The notes beneath the pieces are model-generated. The model ran no database searches and was not told where the DNA came from. It worked only from the letters and a program-made list of their open reading frames with translations. This document shows positions 7,215-11,856 of a stretch of DNA of 11,856 bases, in pieces. The stretch lies in the NCBI GenBank assembly GCA_015661745.1, contig DQVL01000117.1, positions 1 through 11,856 on the forward strand. The letters run 5' to 3'. Source of the DNA: Thermoprotei archaeon (lineage in GTDB: Archaea > Thermoproteota > Nitrososphaeria > Geothermarchaeales > JDFR-13). Each line of letters opens with the position of its first letter. The first letter of the stretch is position 1. The position numbers and the translations under genes were made by a program.

Positions 7215-7877
7215 TCTCTCCATTTTACTGTCTAGGTATATAATAATACCTAGATTCAAGAGTATACCTAGCATTAGAAGAGTATTCATTAAGGTTGTAT
7301 ATAATGCTGATATACCTAGTAGTGAGCCAGTATATGCAGAGACTAGTACAGCGGCTAAAGTCATGAATGCTGTGAAACCGCATGAGGGGCATGAAATGGC
7401 TGATGTAGCTAAAGTCGAGAATCCTAAAACAGTTAATGTCGTACCCAGTACCGTCCCTCCCTTTTCGGCTAGGCATCTGTTTTTAGATAACCTCAGGAAA
7501 TATTTTAATCTTGTGAATACCAGACCTGTAATTAAAGCTGATGCTATCGACAATAGTAATGTCGAAGAATCATAGATAATTATCCAATAAGTATCCCCAC
7601 TTATAATTGGATTTACCGTTCTGAAGTATTGGTCGTATCTTATAGCTATCCATAGCATTGGGTTGGCCGGGGCTTCCCCATATTGTATATCGTTAGGTGG
7701 TATTCCATATCCAAATACTATCTCATCCCCACCAGTAATTATGAGTTGGATAATGAATGGTGTAAATATATTTAGTAGGAATATAGTGATGCTAATAAAC
7801 ATAAAAAATTTTTTATACATTTTTAGTGACTTAAGAGTATTATCGATTAAAATTTTTAATATTTGAGGTGTCTCCAT
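7188..7877 (-). CDS. Multi-pass membrane protein with CPSCG motif, function unknown
   Basis: I do not recognise this family. The 229-residue protein has about five hydrophobic segments: roughly 23-47, 98-122, 142-160, 168-188 and 192-215. A long loop (about 48-95) after the first helix is rich in Pro, Tyr and acidic residues. Just after the third helix is ISCPSCGF (Cys163, Cys166), a CxxC that could bind metal or carry a redox disulfide; Cys135 lies in a basic loop before it. The ATG at 7877 is preceded by GGGAG four bases away. It is convergent with the SCO gene and overlaps it by 27 bases. Sitting beside an oxidase and its copper chaperone, a role in copper, heme or thiol handling is a reasonable guess, but only from position and the CxxC. 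Confidence 0.85.
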   Translation of the reverse strand: METPQILKILIDNTLKSLKMYKKFFMFISITIFLLNIFTPFIIQLIITGGDEIVFGYGIPPNDIQYGEAPANPMLWIAIRYDQYFRTVNPIISGDTYWIIIYDSSTLLLSIASALITGLVFTRLKYFLRLSKNRCLAEKGGTVLGTTLTVLGFSTLATSAISCPSCGFTAFMTLAAVLVSAYTGSLLGISALYTTLMNTLLMLGILLNLGIIIYLDSKMERLRFGGSSG

Positions 7878-7905
7878 ACTCCCATCATATAAACATTTGG
7901 AATTT

Positions 7906-7915
7906 TATTTAAATA
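7906..7915. promoter_or_regulatory. Palindromic TATA element shared by tRNA-Ser and the CPSCG membrane protein gene
   Basis: TATTTAAATA is a perfect palindrome lying 28 bases from the 5' end of the tRNA on one side and 28 bases from the ATG of the membrane-protein gene on the other. Either orientation gives an expected transcription start close to the gene. A separate TTTATATG nearer the membrane-protein gene is an alternative for that direction. Confidence 0.45.
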
Positions 7916-7973
7916 ACATTGAATATTGATTGAATGTTTAGAAGCCGGGATGCCCGAGTGGACTAAGGGGTCG

Positions 7974-7985
7974 TTCTATGCCTAA
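7974..7985 (+). other. tRNA-Ser intron 1 (12 nt, non-canonical position 29/30)
   Basis: Removing these 12 bases joins TCG to GC in the 5' strand of the anticodon stem. The junction has bulge-helix-bulge geometry. The 5' bulge is CG^T (7972-7974) and the 3' bulge is AA^G (7984-7986), each cut after its second base. The four-base central helix is GGGT (7968-7971) with GCCT (7980-7983), with two wobble pairs. The intron's own loop is only five bases, so there is no inner helix. Confidence 0.8.
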
Positions 7986-7993
7986 GCCTTGAG

Positions 7994-8006
7994 TCGGCGG
8001 CGGGTG
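7994..8006 (+). other. tRNA-Ser intron 2 (13 nt, canonical position 37/38)
   Basis: The intron follows G37 of the anticodon loop. The 5' bulge is AG^T (7992-7994) and the 3' bulge is TG^A (8005-8007). The central helix is CTTG (7988-7991) with CGGG (8001-8004), including two G-U pairs. The intron starts with TCGGC, identical to the mature 5' anticodon-stem strand. Confidence 0.8.
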
Positions 8007-8059
8007 AGCCGATGGGGCTCTGCTCCGCGTGGGTTCGAATCCCACTCCCGGCGCCATAA

Positions 8060-8068
8060 ACTTTATAC
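8060..8068 (+). promoter_or_regulatory. Candidate TATA box for the GT4 gene, just after the tRNA
   Basis: ACTTTATAC begins four bases after the tRNA CCA and about 30 bases before the ATG at 8095, so it could drive the transferase gene with a nearly leaderless message. A GGTGATT at 8074-8080 is also present but is too far from the ATG for an ideal ribosome binding site. Confidence 0.35.
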
Positions 8069-8094
8069 AAGCAGGTGATTATCTACATATTAAT

Positions 8095-9066
8095 ATGTTA
8101 GATCTAATCATAGTATCTATACTGATATTTATACTTGGCGTAGCAATCGTCAAAATATATATTGTCTTCGCTAAGGATATCTTTATCGCTTATGATGTAT
8201 TCAAGATCGTTAAAAAGCCAGTAGTAGATCTAGGCGGTATACCTATTATGGCTATTGTGGTTCTTGGGACTTCAATATATTTTATCCTTGGTTATATATC
8301 GTTCAATCTTGTGGTTGGTATAACACTGACCCTATTAATCGCCTCATTAATAGGGCTAATAGATGATTTGAAGAAAGACCTACCTGGGTGGTATAAGCCT
8401 GCTTCGGCGTTATTGATAGGCATACCAGTTATACTACTAAGATTATATAATCCTAAATTAAAATTCTTCGGTGACATAATATTTAATATCCCAATTATAT
8501 ATATTCTCCTCATCTTAATCGGTTTCTCAGTCGCTACCAATGCAGTAAATATGTTGGATGTAGTTAATGGTTCAGCATCTATTGGTGTCGCATTTATTAT
8601 TATCTTAAATATTATCCTATCATATTTTCAGGGAAAAAACATTATTGTTGGACTAATATTCCTTATCTCCACCCTCTCCTTCCTAGTTTTTAATATATAT
8701 CCCTCGAGAATCTTCCTTGGAAATGTTGGCGCAATGTTATTAGGTTCTATGGTCGCTTTTATATCTATATATAGTGGGACTGAATTCTTAACGGTTATAG
8801 CGATGTATCCATTTATAGTTAACGGGCTATTTTATCTGGATAAGTTTAGAAGGTTTGTTGAGCGGAGGGTTCATGGATACAAAATTGCAGCGTTGAATAG
8901 GGATGGATTGATAGAGGATATGTGTGAGGATGGATCCCCTATTGTACTACTTAAATACATTGTATCTGTAGATCCAAAAAGTGAGTCTACCGTGATTCTA
9001 GAGCTTACCCTATTATTCCTATATTCTATGACCCTATCTTTAATAATATTCTTTCTGTTTTGGTGA
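8095..9066 (+). CDS. GT4-family polyprenyl-phosphate sugar-1-phosphate transferase (AglH/Alg7/WecA/MraY-like)
   Basis: Integral membrane enzyme expected to move a sugar-1-phosphate, probably GlcNAc-1-P from UDP-GlcNAc, onto a dolichyl or other polyprenyl phosphate. The 323-residue protein has about nine to ten hydrophobic segments. Family motifs are LIGLIDDLKK with Asp90-Asp91, ATNAVNMLDVVNG (147-159, with Asn152 and Asp155), and a basic cytosolic loop FRRFVERRVHGYK (251-263). The motif usually reading FxGDxG reads FLGNVGAMLLG, with Asn210 at the metal-binding Asp position. The ATG at 8095 is taken as the start; upstream in-frame codons run into the tRNA. GGTGATT at 8074-8080 is 14 bases away, so an alternative start such as ATT at 8089 cannot be excluded. 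GlmS downstream fits a supply of amino sugar. Confidence 0.88.
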   Translation: MLDLIIVSILIFILGVAIVKIYIVFAKDIFIAYDVFKIVKKPVVDLGGIPIMAIVVLGTSIYFILGYISFNLVVGITLTLLIASLIGLIDDLKKDLPGWYKPASALLIGIPVILLRLYNPKLKFFGDIIFNIPIIYILLILIGFSVATNAVNMLDVVNGSASIGVAFIIILNIILSYFQGKNIIVGLIFLISTLSFLVFNIYPSRIFLGNVGAMLLGSMVAFISIYSGTEFLTVIAMYPFIVNGLFYLDKFRRFVERRVHGYKIAALNRDGLIEDMCEDGSPIVLLKYIVSVDPKSESTVILELTLLFLYSMTLSLIIFFLFW

Positions 9067-9071
9067 TTATA

Positions 9072-9314
9072 ATGAGGAGGGTATTCCCCATTTTATTTCT
9101 TATGATTATATTCACCCTACAAACTATGTTAGCAATTGTATTTCTCCCAGTCTTCTGGTCTCTAGCCCGTATAGAGTTAATACCACAACGTATATTGGAT
9201 CAAGCTTTAAAAGCGGTATTAATAGCTATATTAAGTGTTTTATGGCTTTATATATTTAGATATACATATTATGAATCCTATAACAGACTTAACAGATGTA
9301 GGGATAAAAGTTAA
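9072..9314 (+). CDS. Small two-helix membrane protein, function unknown
   Basis: An 80-residue hydrophobic protein with two membrane helices (about 5-30 and 47-66), a short linker between them, and a basic C-terminal tail containing a single Cys (YNRLNRCRDKS). I recognise no family. The ATG at 9072 is preceded by GGTGATT (9062-9068), whose TGA is the stop codon of the upstream transferase, so the two are translationally coupled and likely form one operon. It may be an accessory subunit or topological partner of the transferase; this is only inferred from the coupling. A TTG at 9060 is a weaker alternative start. Confidence 0.75.
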   Translation: MRRVFPILFLMIIFTLQTMLAIVFLPVFWSLARIELIPQRILDQALKAVLIAILSVLWLYIFRYTYYESYNRLNRCRDKS

Positions 9315-9330
9315 AAGTTGATTGCCTCGT

Positions 9331-9340
9331 TATAATATAT
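9331..9340 (+). promoter_or_regulatory. Candidate TATA box for glmS
   Basis: TATAATATAT lies 30-40 bases before the TTG start of glmS and predicts transcription starting near 9363, giving a leader of only a few bases. The gap between the small membrane protein and glmS is 56 bases. Confidence 0.5.
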
Positions 9341-9370
9341 GTTTGATAGTCTAATTGGGTGTAGGTTAAA

Positions 9371-11191
9371 TTGTGTGGGATAATAGGTATAATAGATTTA
9401 AGTGGGGATGTATCTGAGAGGCTCTTTAAGGGCTTAAAACTTCTTGAATATCGAGGTTACGACTCGGCCGGTATGGCTGTCATCGATGATAACCGTCTCC
9501 ATGTAGTTAAAGATAGGGGTAGGATAGATGAGATTCATGAGAAATATGATTTTCTTACACTTAAAGGCAATATCGGCATCGCCCATACTAGATGGGCTAC
9601 CCATGGTGCACCAGATAAAGTCAATGCTCATCCACATATTGATTGTATGGGATCCATAGCTGTAGTTCATAATGGGATTATAGAAAATTTTATGGATCTA
9701 AAGACTGAATTGATGGAGCAAGGGCATAGATTCAGGTCAAGAACTGATACTGAAGTTATAGCTCATTTATTTGAGGAGTATCTTAAGAATGAGGCGGATG
9801 TTGAGACAGCTTTTGTAAAGACACTGAGGAAGTTAGATGGAGCTTATGCACTTGCAGTATTAACTGTGAAGGAACCCCAGAAAATATTTTGTGCCCGTGT
9901 CGATAGCCCCCTAGTATTAGGCGTTGAAGGTGAAAAAGTATATTGTTCATCCGATATCCCCAGTCTTCTACCATTTACAAATAAGATAGTCCCTCTTGAA
10001 GATGGTGAATACGCAGTTTTAACACCTGGCAATATAATGATAAAACGTATCTCTGATGGGTCTCCCGTTAGAAGGGCATTTAAAGAATTAGATATGGGTA
10101 TTGATGAAGCTAAGAAGGATGGCTACCCCCATTACATGCTTAAAGAGATTTATGAGCAACCATATAGTATAAGGTATGCATTAGGTATACAGAGGAATTA
10201 CCTAGAGCTCATGGCTGACTTTATAGATAGATCTTCGAGGCTCTATATAGTTGCCGCTGGAACTTCCTATCATGCAGGGGTCGTTGGGAGCTATATATTT
10301 TCAAGACTTGCGAGAATACCGGGTTTACCAGTTATTGCATCCGAATTTGTATCTAGATATGGGGATTCAATATCCGTGGAAGACTCTATATTGGCGATAA
10401 GTCAGAGTGGAGAGACTAGAGATGTTTTATGGGCTGTGGAGCAGGCTAAGATTAGGGGGGCGACAATATTGGCAGTAGTTAATGTCCTAGCATCTACCCT
10501 GACCCGTATCTCCCGTATCTACTTACATCAGCAGAGTGGGCCAGAGATTGGGGTGGCTGCAACGAAGACATATACTGGTCAACTAGCTGTACTCTATAAA
10601 ATAGGTTTTACCCTCGCTAGGAAACGTGGTAAGCTGGGTCAGGATGAGATGGATAGATTTGTTGATGAACTAAATAAGGTTCCTGAAGTCGTTGAGATTT
10701 TATTAAAGAGATGTGACCATGATATGAGGAAGTTGGCCAATGAAATTAAAGATTCTAAATATGTTATATTCCTGGGTAGAGGCGTGAATACAGCGACTGC
10801 ATATGAAGGTAGGCTTAAGCTTATGGAGATAAGCTATATACCTAGCTTAGCATACCCTGCAGGGGAGAATAAACATGGACCTATAAGCTTGATTGAACGT
10901 GGTATACCAGTCATCGGATTAGTACAGGATGATGAAACTAAAAAACTTATGATAAGTAATTTACATGAGGTTAGGAGTAGGGGGGCTAAGACATACGTAA
11001 TATCCTCTATCGATGATAATGATATACGTGAAGTCTCCGATGTATTGATTAAGGTTCCTCAGGTATCAGCAATATTCACGCCTATAGTATATGCTATACC
11101 CCTTCAGTTATTGGCATACTATACATCGGTTTTGAGGGGGTTAGATCCTGATAAACCTAGGAACCTAGCTAAAAGTGTCACAGTAATCTAA
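9371..11191 (+). CDS. glmS: Glutamine--fructose-6-phosphate aminotransferase (isomerizing)
   Basis: Converts fructose-6-phosphate and glutamine to glucosamine-6-phosphate, the first step to UDP-GlcNAc. The 606-residue length is normal. The glutaminase domain starts with Cys2, the nucleophile exposed after Met removal, followed by GIIG, YRGYDSAGM, TRWATHG (73-79), NGIIEN (101-106) and the RTDTE segment (124-128). Two SIS sugar-isomerase domains follow, with AAGTSYHAG (295-303), SQSGET (344-349), EIGVAATKTYTGQ (392-404) and GENKHGPISL (498-507). The C terminus PRNLAKSVTVI is the conserved family tail. The start codon is TTG, fixed by the need for Cys immediately after Met. It lies downstream of a GT4 transferase that would use UDP-GlcNAc. 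Confidence 0.98.
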   Translation: MCGIIGIIDLSGDVSERLFKGLKLLEYRGYDSAGMAVIDDNRLHVVKDRGRIDEIHEKYDFLTLKGNIGIAHTRWATHGAPDKVNAHPHIDCMGSIAVVHNGIIENFMDLKTELMEQGHRFRSRTDTEVIAHLFEEYLKNEADVETAFVKTLRKLDGAYALAVLTVKEPQKIFCARVDSPLVLGVEGEKVYCSSDIPSLLPFTNKIVPLEDGEYAVLTPGNIMIKRISDGSPVRRAFKELDMGIDEAKKDGYPHYMLKEIYEQPYSIRYALGIQRNYLELMADFIDRSSRLYIVAAGTSYHAGVVGSYIFSRLARIPGLPVIASEFVSRYGDSISVEDSILAISQSGETRDVLWAVEQAKIRGATILAVVNVLASTLTRISRIYLHQQSGPEIGVAATKTYTGQLAVLYKIGFTLARKRGKLGQDEMDRFVDELNKVPEVVEILLKRCDHDMRKLANEIKDSKYVIFLGRGVNTATAYEGRLKLMEISYIPSLAYPAGENKHGPISLIERGIPVIGLVQDDETKKLMISNLHEVRSRGAKTYVISSIDDNDIREVSDVLIKVPQVSAIFTPIVYAIPLQLLAYYTSVLRGLDPDKPRNLAKSVTVI

Positions 11192-11199
11192 TTGTGAAT

Positions 11200-11239
11200 T
11201 ATATAAGTATATATATCCTTCAATCTATATTCAAGGATA
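11200..11239 (+). promoter_or_regulatory. TATA region and inverted repeat upstream of uS13
   Basis: ATATAAGTATATATA (11200-11214) is a strong candidate box A for the ribosomal operon, predicting a start near 11235. Immediately downstream is an inverted repeat, TATCCTT (11214-11220) and AAGGATA (11233-11239), seven pairs with a 12-base spacer. It could be a protein-binding site at the transcription start. If transcription began earlier, it could form a leader hairpin. Confidence 0.45.
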
Positions 11240-11252
11240 GATGTGGTGGGTT

Positions 11253-11696
11253 ATGACTGAAGAGTATAAAGCAATGATTAGACTATTAGAAACGGATATA
11301 AAAGGTGATCTCCCTGCTGTGGAAGGAATATCACGTATTCGGGGAGTTGGTCCATCGGTGGCTAGAGCCATATTACATAATTTGGGGATCCCACTAAACA
11401 AGAGAATTGGGTTCATGACAGATGATGAGATTAAAAGGATTGAGGAGGCAATAAAAGATATAGCTAATATTGTCCCTCCATACATGGTTAACAGGAGATT
11501 TGATAGATATACAGGTAAAGATATACATTTGATCGGGGCGGATCTAAAATTTATAGTTGATAGAGATATTGAATATGAAAAGAATATAAATTCTTGGAGG
11601 GGGATTAGACATAAGTTAGGGCTTAAAGTTAGGGGACAACGTACTAGAACAACTGGTAGGAGGCATAAAAAACTGGTCGTTAAGAGGAGGAGGTGA
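11253..11696 (+). CDS. rpsM: Small ribosomal subunit protein uS13 (S13)
   Basis: Ribosomal protein of the 30S head, contacting tRNA and the large subunit. The 147-residue product has the helix-hairpin-helix-like GISRIRGVGPSVARAIL segment near the N terminus and the C-terminal rRNA/tRNA-binding GIRHKLGLKVRGQRTRTTGR followed by a strongly basic tail. The ATG at 11253 was chosen over an ATG at 11241 because GGTGGG lies just before it; the earlier start would add four residues and cover that site. It is followed after eight bases by uS4, the standard archaeal order. Confidence 0.97.
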   Translation: MTEEYKAMIRLLETDIKGDLPAVEGISRIRGVGPSVARAILHNLGIPLNKRIGFMTDDEIKRIEEAIKDIANIVPPYMVNRRFDRYTGKDIHLIGADLKFIVDRDIEYEKNINSWRGIRHKLGLKVRGQRTRTTGRRHKKLVVKRRR

Positions 11697-11704
11697 ACTA
11701 ATTT

Positions 11705-11856
11705 ATGAGGAGACTAAGAAAGAAATTCGAGGGACCTTTTAAGCCTTGGGATCATGAGCTTTTACTTGAAGAACTACGTCTGATCGGTGAATATGGTCTT
11801 AAAAATAAGAGGGAGTTGAGGCGGGCTAATACTTTATTGAAGAAGATTAGGGAGGT
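11705..11856 (+). CDS. rpsD: Small ribosomal subunit protein uS4 (S4), truncated by the window end
   Basis: The first 50 residues are present. The N terminus MRRLRKKFEGPFKPWDHE followed by GEYGLKNKRELRRA matches archaeal uS4, a primary 16S rRNA binder. The ATG at 11705 follows a strong GGAGGAGGTGA ribosome binding site that contains the TGA stop of uS13, so translation is coupled. The rest lies beyond the window. Confidence 0.95.
   Translation, partial: MRRLRKKFEGPFKPWDHELLLEELRLIGEYGLKNKRELRRANTLLKKIRE

Larger units (their letters stand above)
7944..8056 (+). tRNA. tRNA-Ser(TGA) with two short introns, CCA encoded
   Basis: The acceptor stem is GCCGGGA with TCCCGGC, discriminator G, then encoded CCA. 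The D arm is CCC/GGG (7953-7955, 7967-7969). The T arm is GTGGG-TTCGAAT-CCCAC (8029-8045). The long variable arm GGGGC-TCT-GCTCC (8014-8026) marks a type II tRNA. The anticodon arm makes sense only if 7974-7985 and 7994-8006 are removed: the joined exons read TCGGC-CTTGAGA-GCCGA, a perfect 5-bp stem with a 7-base loop, T33 and anticodon TGA at 7990-7992. Mature length is 88 with CCA. The G discriminator and the TGA anticodon agree on serine. Cutting would need the archaeal splicing endonuclease and RtcB/archease. I inferred this from base pairing, not from a search. Confidence 0.93.

Noticed and set aside
7363..7866. Two open frames opposite the CPSCG membrane protein
   Set aside because: They are short and compositionally mirror the membrane protein's codons, whereas the minus frame gives a coherent multi-helix protein with a ribosome binding site.
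7983..7999. tRNA-Leu with anticodon GAG from the GCC-TTGAGTC-GGC hairpin
   Set aside because: Only three base pairs form in the stem, and the discriminator is G, not the A usual for archaeal tRNA-Leu; serine fits all features.
7971..8013. A single-intron model in which TCGGC at 7994-7998 is the real 5' anticodon-stem strand, with an intron at 7971-7993
   Set aside because: The resulting loop is nine bases, lacks T33 and contains no serine anticodon in place. The two-intron model gives a perfect stem, a 7-base loop, T33, TGA and two well-formed bulge-helix-bulge motifs.
8006..8020. Alternative variable-arm stem GAGCC/GGCTC
   Set aside because: It would consume the 3' anticodon-stem strand and leave eight unpaired bases before the T stem; GGGGC-TCT-GCTCC is the normal arrangement.
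8029..8094. N-terminal extension of the GT4 transferase starting inside the tRNA
   Set aside because: The codons there are the T arm and acceptor stem of the tRNA; the hydrophobic family start fits ATG at 8095.

Overview
This is an AT-rich archaeal chromosome segment, probably from a thermophilic aerobe of the Thermoproteota (Crenarchaeota/Nitrososphaeria side). The supporting signs are an EF-1alpha gene followed by uS10, an archaeal uS13-uS4 ribosomal gene pair, archease, TATA-type promoters, GGTGAT-type ribosome binding sites, and a CCA-encoding tRNA-Ser interrupted by two very short bulge-helix-bulge introns. I cannot name the order or genus from the sequence alone.

Layout. Positions 1-1417 (+) hold the 3' part of EF-1alpha and then uS10. 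Positions 1483-2658 (-) hold archease and an HTH_10 (bacterio-opsin-activator type) transcription regulator. A divergent control region (about 2659-2790) with a near-perfect 18-bp dyad separates that regulator from an aerobic terminal oxidase operon (2791-6520, +). The operon encodes CuA subunit II, a subunit I+III fusion, a small subunit IV and a membrane-anchored blue-copper protein. A SCO copper chaperone (6564-7214, +) follows, apparently with its own promoter. It converges on and overlaps a multi-spanning membrane protein of unknown function with a CPSCG motif (7188-7877, -).

A palindromic TATA element at 7906-7915 lies midway between that membrane-protein gene and tRNA-Ser(TGA) (7944-8056). 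After the tRNA come a GT4-family polyprenyl-phosphate sugar-1-phosphate transferase (AglH/Alg7/WecA-like), a coupled small two-helix membrane protein, GlmS, uS13 and the start of uS4, all on the + strand.

How the genes work together. The oxidase cluster looks like a complete terminal module: copper electron donor, oxidase core, copper chaperone, probable regulator and perhaps an unrecognised assembly factor. The GlmS and GT4 genes fit the supply of UDP-GlcNAc and its loading onto a dolichyl-type lipid for glycosylation. The points most worth a second look are the doubly interrupted tRNA-Ser, whose second intron starts with a copy of the anticodon-stem strand that the first intron disrupts; an A-type oxidase that keeps the D-channel residues but has Ile at the K-channel lysine position; a GT4 enzyme with Asn for the usual metal-binding Asp; the CPSCG membrane protein; and the dyad in the oxidase/regulator control region. 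No CRISPR array, insertion sequence or prophage is visible.
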